From Gammaproteobacteria bacterium (GTDB lineage Bacteria > Pseudomonadota > Gammaproteobacteria > Arenicellales > Poriferihabitantaceae), in NCBI GenBank assembly GCA_026709505.1, contig JAPOSW010000072.1, positions 62,001-126,000 on the forward strand: 64,000 nt of DNA, given 5' to 3'. Positions 42,557 to 51,822 of this stretch are shown here, piece by piece. Within the stretch, counting starts at the first letter, position 1, and every line of letters starts with the position of its first letter. A program made the translations under genes and the position numbers. The notes beneath the pieces are model-generated. The model was not told the DNA's origin and did no database searches. It saw only the letters and a list, made by a program, of their open reading frames with translations.

Positions 42557-42726
42557 GAGCGGCCAATCCTGCAGTGCGTGGACACCATCATCAAGGAAGC
42601 CTGTGTCATGAGTGATTTTTTGCGATGACTTGCAGAGGGCTGCAAGATACATGATCCGGTTTTCCAGCGTCTCCAGGGAATTCGCTTGGAAACCCGAGTC
42701 AGATTAAATAGCCGCATTTATTGAAC
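42557..42726. repeat. Diverged ~170 bp direct repeat, copy 2
   Basis: agcggccaatcctgcagtgcg...cttggaaacccgagtcagattaaatagccgcattta; aligns by eye with 32000-32168. Confidence 0.8.
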
Positions 42727-42786
42727 CGGCTACCGGAATATGTTTACAAGGGTCCTGAAAGCCGGTCAACCTTTCGAAGGAAAGGG

Positions 42787-42814
42787 GTATGCGGACATCA
42801 AACTGTCCGCATAC
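42787..42814 (-). terminator. Hairpin downstream of the precursor gene (attenuator/partial terminator or 3' stabiliser)
   Basis: Perfect 11-bp stem GTATGCGGACA / TGTCCGCATAC with 6-nt loop; no clear poly-T after it on the minus strand. Confidence 0.65.
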
Positions 42815-42831
42815 CAAACACGCAACATGTG

Positions 42832-43113
42832 TTAGCAACAACAGCGACCTGCTGCAATTGCTTCAAGCTGCTCTTCGTTAAGCTCCGTGACCGGAAGCGA
42901 CAGGTGAAGAGTTTGAAAATCACTCTCGTGAACCTCAATGTTCATTTCTTCAGGCAAGTCAAGACCTAGTTCCGTAGAAATTGCACTCTTCGGGTTTGAA
43001 AGCAGCTCAGCGCGAAAAGACTCGTCGCCAATCGCCTTGTCAACGATCTGCTTGCGCATCTCTTCTCCTTGCTGCAAAGGGGTTTCCGCAATGGATTGCC
43101 AGTTAATAGACAT
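42832..43113 (-). CDS. NHLP (nitrile-hydratase-like) leader RiPP precursor peptide, core RCCC
   Basis: 93 aa MSINWQSIAETPLQQGEEMRKQIVDKAIGDESFRAELLSNPKSAISTELGLDLPEEMNIEVHESDFQTLHLSLPVTELNEEQLEAIAAGRCCC. Nitrile-hydratase-alpha-like leader, C39-type AxxAG site, Cys-only core plus Arg; GAGGA RBS. Confidence 0.92.
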   Translation of the reverse strand: MSINWQSIAETPLQQGEEMRKQIVDKAIGDESFRAELLSNPKSAISTELGLDLPEEMNIEVHESDFQTLHLSLPVTELNEEQLEAIAAGRCCC

Positions 43114-43146
43114 AATCAAATATCCTCAATAGTTAATATTCCCTAT

Positions 43147-43176
43147 ACTTTACCCCCCCCCCCTCATTTTTTTCAA
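43147..43176 (-). promoter_or_regulatory. Putative precursor promoter with G11 spacer tract
   Basis: Minus strand: TTGAAA (43176-43171), 18-nt spacer AAAATGA+G11 (43170-43153), TAAAGT (43152-43147); about 33 nt from the -10 to the ATG at 43113. Confidence 0.6.
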
Positions 43177-43340
43177 CACTCATGACATAAAAAAAATGAA
43201 AAATATGTCCGGGATCAAAGACAATCCATCAGACAACAGTTCAATGATCGCTGGATAGGAGAATATTAACGCCAAAATTAGAGCTGCTGCCCTATGCTGT
43301 ATAGACGCCATCTTCAGGGTAACTCATGACACAGGGAATG

Positions 43341-43368
43341 GTTAACGATAAATTCATTTGTCGTTAAC
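43341..43368. promoter_or_regulatory. Palindrome, possible operator
   Basis: GTTAACGATAAAT-TC-ATTTGTCGTTAAC, 13-bp arms with one mismatch (wobble). Confidence 0.35.
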
Positions 43369-44082
43369 AAGACCATTTAGCAGACAGAGTGAAAACGACC
43401 AGGAATGAAATAACCAAGATCTCAGTCCCGATATGCCAGAGAGCAAAGAGAAACCGCTGGGATGGCATTTGACTCACTCGCGGCGGTGAAGGGGTAAGGC
43501 CGCTGGGCGGTTGATAACTTAACTTGAATGGAATGGTATCACGGGCAAGCCATGGAAGAAAAGTCAATTGTGACGGACTTTTCCTCATGTTCTGCCGTCG
43601 GTACTGGTAGCGGGATACGTTGGCCGTCCGATGTATTCCGACCGACCGCACCGCAAGGACAACGAATCAGGCAGGCAAGCCTGACTTGCAGCCCAAACCT
43701 ACTACCGTCGGCTGTTTCTCAGGCATCGCATGCCCGGTTTCCGGATGGATCCACCCTTACCGGCATATTTCCTGGTACTGTGCGATACATCACATGACTT
43801 TCCGGCAACCCGAAGAATCTTTATTTGAAGGAGATTCCGTAGCATGGCCGAACAAATACAGGATTCCGGCAACAATGCAGTGCTGGAATGCGCAAATATC
43901 CCGGAAACCTGACTGCTTCTCAGTCAATGTCTCGTCTACCGAAAACCGAAAATTCCTGTCTGCGCACTAGCGGATATTCTGCACTCATGTCGCTGATTCA
44001 GTTATTTCTCATGCCAGCGGCACCCGTCATGAATGCAAAACGAAAGCGTTGGCAGCTTAGACAGTGCAGACAGTCAGGATCA

Positions 44083-46515
44083 TCACGATGCATCAGAATC
44101 AAGAGCATCGGTTATCGATGTCCCGGCCGGTTCAGAATTTGCCAACTTTCGTGCTTTTGGCTTTCGGTCTATTAGCATAATCAAGGGAGGAAGAAACAGA
44201 AAGTCGCAGATCAGGGCAAGGACAATCACGATCGCCGTCAATTGTCCCATCTGCCCGGTAGGCAGGAAACTGGAAAGCCCCAGAACCAGAAATCCAGCCG
44301 TCAATATGACAGTAGTCGAGTACAAGGCTCTCCCAACTGTCCGAAAAGCAAAACGTATTGAATCTTCGGGATCACAATGTAGATGCCGCCTAGCATGAAG
44401 GTACTTGCACAGGAAGTGGACCGAATCATCCACCACAATTCCTATTGTCATTGCCAATACCACTGAGAGAGCAAGTCCGACTTCGCCTACCATCATTCCC
44501 CATAACCCAAAGGCCATCAAGCCAGGTACAAAATTAGCAACCAGACTCATCAGGCCAATGCGGAGTGAGCGAAACGCAAAGACCAGAAGAACGGCAATAC
44601 ACAAAAAAGAGATTGCAGTACCGACCAGCATTGCCCGTATGTTTCTATCCCCTATATGGGCAAACATCAACGCCGGGCCCGAGCTATGAACCTTCGAAAA
44701 ACTCGGTGCATTATCCTTCAGCCAGAACTTTGCCCGCGCATCCAGCCCCAGCAATTCATTTGTCGAGAGTGTTCGGGCGGTAACAGTCATGCGGGTTGCC
44801 GATCTGGCGGCATCGATACGATTGTTCAGGTCATGACCAAGGGGCAGTGAAAGTTCATAGAGAAGCAGGAACTGTGAAGCCAGATCACGGCTTTCAGGAA
44901 TTCGGTACGCCTCCGGTTCTTCATCATGCAGGCTTTTGTTGAGTTTTCGGAAGGTATCGCTTATCACCAATACATGACGTGTTTCGGGCTGGGCGCGGAA
45001 CCAGTCGGCAAATGTGGCAAGATCTTCTAGAAATACGGGATCAGTGATCTCCCCCGTGCCATTTGCAGCAATTGAATATTCGATCACGGTATTCCCACTC
45101 AAATTCTCATCCAGAAAATCAGTATCTTTTCGCAGTTGAACGCCTTCCTCAAAAAAATTTGTCACTACGTCATTCAGTTCGTTTTGAGGTATGGCGGCAG
45201 ACAGTCCAACAACAACCAGGACAGACCCCCATAACAAGGCTGTCTTGTGTCGAATTGTCATCTCCGATATAGCGGCAATACCAAGTCGACCGCTACCGCT
45301 ATGGCGTGGCTTGATTGGGAGCAATGAAAGCAACCCCGGCAGGAAAGAGACTGAAAGCAGGAATGAGATGATGGCGCCGATTGCAACCAGAGTGCCCAAG
45401 TGACGGTAAAGAGGCACTTCGGAAAAATTTATCATCAGGAAACCGATTGCCGTCGTCACGCTTGCCAGAAAAATGGGATGCAGATTGACTTCAATCGAGC
45501 GCATTACCGCATTCTCACGCGAATCTCCTGCCCCGATGCACTCCTGAACCGTAACCAGCATATGCAGGCAATTTGCCACAGCCAGTGTCAACACAATGAC
45601 TGGCGTGGCTGATGTGGCTGATGATAATGGAATGCCAATCCATCCCGAAATCCCCATCGTAGCTACAGCCGACAAAATCACGACTGCACCGACAGACGCC
45701 ACTGCCGCAAATCCGCGGGTGAAAAACCCGATGATCAAGGTCATGATAACCAGGGATGCGGGAAACACGTCACTCATAGTGGCAATCGTTGCCTCCGTGT
45801 ATGTCTGGTTGAGGATGACTGTACCAACCAGCCGAAAGTCAATTCCCGAAAACCTTTCCTTGGCTTCAATAACCAGTCTTCGCGCATAATCGGCAACAGA
45901 AGCAATGCTTTCGGCATTGTTGCCATCGGGGAGTTTGATCGTAACGTTCACGGCGCTAACACCGCCGTCACGTGCGATAAGATTACCTGCCAGTCGCGGG
46001 TCCGCAAGAGCGGTATTGAGAACTTCCTGACGCTCGGCGGCATCACTAATCAGTTCAGGGTTCACGAGATCTTCTACAACGAGTTCATCTCCATCAGACG
46101 AGATGGTCTGGAAATTTGATATAGAGTCGACACGTGAAGCAAATGGTATCTGCCATGAACGCTCAGTCAACCAAAGAGCGGCGGCAAGCGCTTGTTCTGA
46201 CACTGCATTGCGATCATCTGGCACTATCATGAAAAGTACATTATCGCTCTTTTCATAAGTGTCCTCGAGAAGATCAAAAGCCTGAAGCTCGGGGTTGCCC
46301 TTTTCGAAAAATGCCCGATAATCCGTGACAATCTTCAGTGACATGATACCGCTTGCTGCAACGGCTGAAGCAATTATTGCCGCCGCAATGATATAAATGC
46401 GGGCACGGACAACCCATTCACCAAACCATATCGTACAAGAAGGTGCTTGGGCAATAGGCTGTTTTCTCATAACGGAACGAATTCTTCGAGCAGGGTTCGT
46501 TAAATCCGGCATCAA
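44083..46515 (-). CDS. RND/MMPL family efflux transporter
   Basis: Two sets of RND TM segments, SLKIVTDYRAFFEKGNPEL, MTIGIVVDDSVHFLCKYLHARR, ~810 aa. Confidence 0.92.
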   Translation of the reverse strand: MMPDLTNPARRIRSVMRKQPIAQAPSCTIWFGEWVVRARIYIIAAAIIASAVAASGIMSLKIVTDYRAFFEKGNPELQAFDLLEDTYEKSDNVLFMIVPDDRNAVSEQALAAALWLTERSWQIPFASRVDSISNFQTISSDGDELVVEDLVNPELISDAAERQEVLNTALADPRLAGNLIARDGGVSAVNVTIKLPDGNNAESIASVADYARRLVIEAKERFSGIDFRLVGTVILNQTYTEATIATMSDVFPASLVIMTLIIGFFTRGFAAVASVGAVVILSAVATMGISGWIGIPLSSATSATPVIVLTLAVANCLHMLVTVQECIGAGDSRENAVMRSIEVNLHPIFLASVTTAIGFLMINFSEVPLYRHLGTLVAIGAIISFLLSVSFLPGLLSLLPIKPRHSGSGRLGIAAISEMTIRHKTALLWGSVLVVVGLSAAIPQNELNDVVTNFFEEGVQLRKDTDFLDENLSGNTVIEYSIAANGTGEITDPVFLEDLATFADWFRAQPETRHVLVISDTFRKLNKSLHDEEPEAYRIPESRDLASQFLLLYELSLPLGHDLNNRIDAARSATRMTVTARTLSTNELLGLDARAKFWLKDNAPSFSKVHSSGPALMFAHIGDRNIRAMLVGTAISFLCIAVLLVFAFRSLRIGLMSLVANFVPGLMAFGLWGMMVGEVGLALSVVLAMTIGIVVDDSVHFLCKYLHARRHLHCDPEDSIRFAFRTVGRALYSTTVILTAGFLVLGLSSFLPTGQMGQLTAIVIVLALICDFLFLPPLIMLIDRKPKARKLANSEPAGTSITDALDSDAS

Positions 46516-46949
46516 TAAAAATCCCGCTCAAGTGGCAGTACGAAGCGAAGTCAATACCCTGAACTACTGATACGGCATTCAGCGAGACTGTCCGTCGCTC
46601 TTTTCTTCATGCTAATCGGGCGAATGTGCATAAGGGACATCAGGCTAACTCCATAAGCAATTTGCTGCTTGCAGGCAGTCCTTGGGTCAACTGGATAAAA
46701 AACTGTCAAGAATTATTCTGAAGTCAGGCCATAACGAAAATAACCATATCGGCTTGTTCAGCAATGCTGGCATAAAGAATTTGTCGGTTTAAACTGGTTT
46801 TGACGAAAAACTGGACTGTCAGCAGCATTTCAGATCGCGGACTCGCAAGATTATAGCGTGATCCCTTTTGCGAACATGATCTGTTAACAACATATCGTTC
46901 GGCATCCTTTTGCACCTTAATGCAGCATTCGGTTCTTGAGCAAGTCAAT

Positions 46950-47723
46950 CTAATGCTGCTGCTGAATGGTTTTCCAGGCCGTTCTAATTTCATGGGTTTT
47001 CTGGTTGGCAATCCGTACCATTTCTTCCGGCAATCCCTTCGAGACCAGTTTATCAGGATGATGCTGGCTCATTAGCCTGCGATAGGTTTTTTGTATTTCA
47101 TGCAATGGAGTATCTTTGGTCACACCCAGTACCGTGTAAGGGTCAGGCTTGCTTGAAGCGCCGGCATGATCTCTCGAATAGCCGCCTCGCATGCCGGAGA
47201 TCATGGCAACCAGCCTGCGAAGTTCATTTGGGGAAAAACCAAGTCTTGAAGCAATCTCCTGTAAAGCCGACTTTTCCATGTCATGGAGTCGGCCATCAGC
47301 GAGTGCCGATTCGATCTGTATTTCCAGAAAAAGCTGAATCAGCGTAGACCGGCGGTGGCACTCGTAACGGAACTGCTCCAATACTGCATCAACATCAAAA
47401 CCCGGCTCCTTGCCTTGTTGAAACAGTTTCTTTGCCATTTCACGTTGACTGGCATCGAGAGACATTTCCGTCATCACGGTCATTGCCAGTTCAATTTCTT
47501 CCCGGGTAACCTTGCCATCGGCCTTGGATACATAGCCCATGATTGAGAAGGTCGCAGCAAAGAATGCCGCTTGAACCCGCTCCTTGTCTCCCGGAATCTG
47601 ACTGGCACCACGCGCCTTCTTCTTGTCATACGAATGACCAAACGCTGCTCCAATCAGTGCCCCTATCGGTCCGCCAAGCATGAGACCGACCGTTCCGCCT
47701 ACAACTTTTCCCCACCAGCTCAT
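46950..47723 (-). CDS. djlA: Co-chaperone DjlA (TerB + DnaJ)
   Basis: MSWWGKVVGGTVGLMLGGPIGALIGAAFGHSYD, TerB region, C-terminal DPYTVLGVTKDTPLHEIQKTYRRLMSQHHPDKL. Confidence 0.94.
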   Translation of the reverse strand: MSWWGKVVGGTVGLMLGGPIGALIGAAFGHSYDKKKARGASQIPGDKERVQAAFFAATFSIMGYVSKADGKVTREEIELAMTVMTEMSLDASQREMAKKLFQQGKEPGFDVDAVLEQFRYECHRRSTLIQLFLEIQIESALADGRLHDMEKSALQEIASRLGFSPNELRRLVAMISGMRGGYSRDHAGASSKPDPYTVLGVTKDTPLHEIQKTYRRLMSQHHPDKLVSKGLPEEMVRIANQKTHEIRTAWKTIQQQH

Positions 47724-47874
47724 GAGTTATCCTACCGCCTGTAATTGAAAGATTGAAATGTTCAACAAGAATCTATGCATTGAAGTATATTCTAATCAAG
47801 ACTGTCGAATTTCCAATTATCAATGTCATAAAACGCTATACTGATTTCACAATGTCCAAAAGCGGAAATTCGAG

Positions 47875-48786
47875 ATGACGCAAGATTCATTCAGCATTCT
47901 GGTCACCGGTGGAACCGGCCTTATCGGCCAGGCGTTGATCCCGGCACTTGAAGCAAGTGGCCACAGGATTTCCGTGCTGACGCGCCGCCCGGATCGCTAC
48001 CCCTCAACCCAGAATCAGCCGGGCCTTTTCTCTTCACTCGAACAAATCCCGGATAGCCACCCGGTAGATGCAGTCATCAATCTTGCGGGAGCCCCTATTG
48101 TCGGACCACGCTGGAGCAGTCGGCGAAAGCAGGTTCTCCGGGATAGCCGAATCGGACTTACCCGAAATCTTGTCAAGTGGATGGATGGCCGCCGGACACC
48201 TGCATCCGTGATGATCAGCGGTTCTGCGGTCGGATACTATGGGAACCGTGATGACGACATGCTGGTTGAATCAGAACCGCCCGGCGATGACTTTGGGGCG
48301 CTTTTATGCCGGGATTGGGAAAGTGAAACGCTAGCCCTGAAAAACATGGGGATCAGGGGTGCCGTCATTCGCACCGGGCTAGTGCTCAGTGGATCCGGAG
48401 GCATGCTGGCCCCCATGCTCCCAGGCTATAAAATGGGGCTCGGGGCCAGAATTGGAAACGGCAAGCAATGGATGAGCTGGATTCACATTGAAGATCAAGT
48501 GAGGGCCATTTGCCACCTTCTTCAGAATCCGTCATCAAGCGGAGCGTATAACCTGACAGCTCCAGTGCCGGTTCACAACACGGAATTCAGCGACACTCTG
48601 GCCCGGGTCTTGAACCGACCCAGATTCCTTGCATTTCCGGCTCCGATGCTGAAACTCGCGCTTGGCGAAGCAGCTGTATTGCTGCTGGGCGGTCAGCGTG
48701 CCATTCCCGATAAACTCCAGCAAGAAGAGTTTCAGTTTCGCTTCAAGAAGCTTGAAGATGCACTCGCTCAAGTTGCCAAGCCATGA
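47875..48786 (+). CDS. TIGR01777/YfcH-like NAD-dependent epimerase family protein
   Basis: ILVTGGTGLIGQALIPAL, NLAGAPIVGPRWSSRRKQVLRDSRIGLTRNLV, SGSAVGYYGNR. Confidence 0.93.
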   Translation: MTQDSFSILVTGGTGLIGQALIPALEASGHRISVLTRRPDRYPSTQNQPGLFSSLEQIPDSHPVDAVINLAGAPIVGPRWSSRRKQVLRDSRIGLTRNLVKWMDGRRTPASVMISGSAVGYYGNRDDDMLVESEPPGDDFGALLCRDWESETLALKNMGIRGAVIRTGLVLSGSGGMLAPMLPGYKMGLGARIGNGKQWMSWIHIEDQVRAICHLLQNPSSSGAYNLTAPVPVHNTEFSDTLARVLNRPRFLAFPAPMLKLALGEAAVLLLGGQRAIPDKLQQEEFQFRFKKLEDALAQVAKP

Positions 48787-48843
48787 AGCGCCGGCTAGCA
48801 TTCATTCACCAGTCTCAGGAAACAAGCAACGACCCACAGGCAA

Positions 48844-50991
48844 ATGTCAAACCAACGTCGTAAACCCAGGCGACCGGCATCGACTCCGAGAAAAACTGCC
48901 GTAACGCTGCTTGGCAACATGACTGCAGTAGCCCTCGATACGGAAACTACAGGACTTGATACAGCCAAGGACAGAATAATCCAGGTTGGAGGAGTTCGCA
49001 TAAACAGCGGCCTACTGGATGAGGAAGGCAACTGCAATCAACTCCTCAATCCCGGCATGCCGATCCCGGACATTTCCCGAAAGATTCACGGCATCTCTGA
49101 TGAAGACGTCCGTGATTCTCCAAAATTTTCAGAGTTCGTTTCCCAGTTCCGCAACTGGCTTGGAAATTCGGTGGTTATTGGACACTCGATTGGTTTTGAC
49201 CTGGCCATGTTCAAGCGCGAGTGCGATTTGGCCGGGCTCGATTGGGAAGTACCCAGGACCATCGATATTCGACACATGGTCGATATCCTGTCTCCCAATC
49301 TTCCGAATTACTCGCTGGAAACCCTGGCAAGCTGGCAGAACATTCAGGTCCATGATCGCCATGATGCACTGGCCGATGCCGAGATGACGGCAAAAGTGTT
49401 TATTGCACTGCTGCCCCTGCTTCGTGAACGAGGCATCCGCACTCTTGCCGAACTCGAAAATGCATGCAGGAAGGTGGACAGCCGGGCTGTCGATGAAATC
49501 AAGTCCGGATGGTACGATTTCCTCTATCAGGCGGGACAGGACCCCTTGCATCACTCTCCTGCCCGGATTGACAGTTATCCTTATCAGCACAAAGTCTCAG
49601 ACATCATGTCTACCCCTCTGTTCTTTGCCGTGGTCGAAGATACCGTATCGCATGTACTGGACATTCTGATGGAGAAGAAAATCAGCAGTATCGTGGTGAA
49701 ACCACCCGAATCCAGTTCCAGGCATGGAATCGTTACTGAGCGGGATATCCTGCGGGCCATCAATCGACATGGCATGGCCGCTCTGGACATGCCCATCAAG
49801 GATTTGGCTACTTTTCCGTTACGGACCGTCAAGCACAGCGAATTTCTGTTTCGCGCGATCGGCATGATGGACCGGCTCAGATTCAGGCATCTTGGCGTTG
49901 AAGGCCCCGACCAGCAAATCATCGGCATGCTGACCTCGCGCGATCTTGTCCGGCAGAAATCCACGGATGCCGTGAATATCGGAGATGCGGTTCTCCATGC
50001 AGAAACCGAGCAGGATCTGGCCAGTGCCTGGTCAAACCTCTCGCAGGTGGCTATTGGCCTCGATCGGGAAAACGTGGATGTGCGCAATATCGCAGCCATT
50101 ATCTCGGAAGAGTTGAGGGCGATAACCCGTCAGGCTTGTGTCATGGCCGAGCAGGAAATGGTCAATAGCGGCTTGGGGCCTGCCCCTGTCCCTTACTGCA
50201 TGCTGGTACTTGGGTCTGGAGGACGGGGTGAAAGCCTGCTGGCCATGGATCAGGACAATGCCATTGTCTATCTTGAAGGAGAACCGGGTTCCGAGACGGA
50301 TCGGTGGTTTGAGAAACTCGGCCAGCGCGCATCGGAGCTTCTCAATACTGCCGGCGTGCCCTATTGCAAGGGGAACATCATGGCCAGCAACCCTGAATGG
50401 AGAATGGGCCTGCCACAATGGAAATCCATGATCGAGTCATGGATTTCCCGAACCCGTCCCGATGACCTGCTAAAGACAGACATTTTCTTTGATGCAGTTG
50501 CAGTGCACGGGGATGAGTCCCTCATGGAAGAGATCACGGGACATGCCTTTGAACTCGGGTCTGCATCAAGAAGCTTTCTATCGTTGATGGCTGCCAACGC
50601 TTCGAATGTGCATTCTCCACTTGCGATGTTCAAGCGATTCAGGCTTGTAGACGGACGCATGGACGTCAAGATGGGAGGGATACTGCCCATCTTCTCAGCC
50701 GCTCGCGTGGAATCCATTCGCAACAGGATCCTGCACAAGTCAACTCCGGAGCGGCTGAATGCCCTGCTTGAGCAGGGCAGGCCTGCGGAACTGATCGACA
50801 ATCTCACCGAGGCTCACCGGATCATTCTGACAGCGATACTCAAGCAGCAGTTGTTCGATCTTGAGAACGGAATTTTTCTCTCGAACATGATCGCTCCTGA
50901 CAAAATGAGGCCGGGGCTTCGGAACAATCTCCGCTGGGCTCTTGAACAGGTGCCTTCGGTCACCGACTTGCTGGGCGTGCCTGCCAAGTAG
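48844..50991 (+). CDS. DnaQ-like 3'-5' exonuclease + CBS pair + DUF294 nucleotidyltransferase fusion
   Basis: VALDTETTGLDTAKDRIIQVGGV...GHSIGFDLAMFKRE...HDALADAEMTAKVF (DEDD). CBS pair (ISSIVVKPPES...GIVTERDILRAI; RHLGVEGPDQQIIGMLTSRDLVRQ). DUF294 LGSGGRGESLLAMDQDNAIVY. Confidence 0.9.
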   Translation: MSNQRRKPRRPASTPRKTAVTLLGNMTAVALDTETTGLDTAKDRIIQVGGVRINSGLLDEEGNCNQLLNPGMPIPDISRKIHGISDEDVRDSPKFSEFVSQFRNWLGNSVVIGHSIGFDLAMFKRECDLAGLDWEVPRTIDIRHMVDILSPNLPNYSLETLASWQNIQVHDRHDALADAEMTAKVFIALLPLLRERGIRTLAELENACRKVDSRAVDEIKSGWYDFLYQAGQDPLHHSPARIDSYPYQHKVSDIMSTPLFFAVVEDTVSHVLDILMEKKISSIVVKPPESSSRHGIVTERDILRAINRHGMAALDMPIKDLATFPLRTVKHSEFLFRAIGMMDRLRFRHLGVEGPDQQIIGMLTSRDLVRQKSTDAVNIGDAVLHAETEQDLASAWSNLSQVAIGLDRENVDVRNIAAIISEELRAITRQACVMAEQEMVNSGLGPAPVPYCMLVLGSGGRGESLLAMDQDNAIVYLEGEPGSETDRWFEKLGQRASELLNTAGVPYCKGNIMASNPEWRMGLPQWKSMIESWISRTRPDDLLKTDIFFDAVAVHGDESLMEEITGHAFELGSASRSFLSLMAANASNVHSPLAMFKRFRLVDGRMDVKMGGILPIFSAARVESIRNRILHKSTPERLNALLEQGRPAELIDNLTEAHRIILTAILKQQLFDLENGIFLSNMIAPDKMRPGLRNNLRWALEQVPSVTDLLGVPAK

Positions 50992-50997
50992 CTTGCA

Positions 50998-51822
50998 ATG
51001 CCAAAATACGATTTCCAACTAACTGAAGAGAGCAACATGAAAAAAACTAACGGCCTTTTGACCCTGATTATGCTCTGCATGGCATTCACCGCTCATGCAT
51101 CAACTCAAACATGGTCCGACACGCTGAAGGAACAACGCTGGGCAGAACAGGTTGTCGACACCCTTTTCGATGGGGAACCGGTTTGGCTTGAAGCAGGCGG
51201 CCATGAATTCTTAGGCATTGAAATGCAGGCGGCGGAAGGGAATACGGGACGTGCCGCAATCGTGCTGCATGGCATTGGAATACATCCTAACTGGGAGCAG
51301 GTAGTTCGCCCCCTGCGGGTTGGACTGGCTGAACACGGCTGGCATACTCTTTCAATTCAGATGCCAATACTGCTGAATGATGCCGACTCCTTTGACTATG
51401 CTCCGCTTCTTGACGAGGTGTCAGTCAGAATCAATGCCGCCATCGATTATCTCAACGAACATGGACAGCAGGAACTCGCCATCATCGCCCACAGCATGGG
51501 CGCCACAATGACCATGCGCTATACGGAAGATGTTCCGGATACGCCGATTCAAAGTCTCGTGCTGATTGGCATGCAGGGAGGCAGTGAAACGGTCTATGAC
51601 AATGCCGAAGCGCTCAAGAATGTCCGTGTGCCGGTTCTGGATCTATATGGAAGCGAAGATCTGCCGGGAGTCATCGATTTCACTGACCGCAAAGCGCAGG
51701 CAGCAGGCAGCAATCCGGGGTTTAAGCAAGTCGAGGTTCTGGGTGCCAATCATTTTTTTGATGGCCTCGAAGATGAGCTGGTTGAAATAGTCAGCAAGTG
51801 GTTGGCAGATAGCCTATCCTGA
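50998..51822 (+). CDS. DUF3530-like secreted alpha/beta hydrolase (likely start 51037)
   Basis: Signal peptide MKKTNGLLTLIMLCMAFTAHA, AIVLHGIGIHPNWEQVVRPLR, AHSMGATM nucleophile motif. Confidence 0.8.
   Translation: MPKYDFQLTEESNMKKTNGLLTLIMLCMAFTAHASTQTWSDTLKEQRWAEQVVDTLFDGEPVWLEAGGHEFLGIEMQAAEGNTGRAAIVLHGIGIHPNWEQVVRPLRVGLAEHGWHTLSIQMPILLNDADSFDYAPLLDEVSVRINAAIDYLNEHGQQELAIIAHSMGATMTMRYTEDVPDTPIQSLVLIGMQGGSETVYDNAEALKNVRVPVLDLYGSEDLPGVIDFTDRKAQAAGSNPGFKQVEVLGANHFFDGLEDELVEIVSKWLADSLS

Noticed and set aside
42430-42832. Repeat copy 2 as a second RiPP precursor gene
   Set aside because: The minus-strand reading lacks a start codon and leader motif, and the equivalent frame is shifted in copy 1.
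43364-44080. Several short ORFs in the ~1 kb region upstream of the RiPP precursor as additional precursor peptides
   Set aside because: None has an NHLP/Nif11-like leader, a GG/AG cleavage site followed by a core, or a convincing RBS; probably degraded sequence.
46724-47011. 95-aa minus-strand ORF overlapping the end of djlA
   Set aside because: Overlaps djlA in another frame and lacks recognisable motifs.
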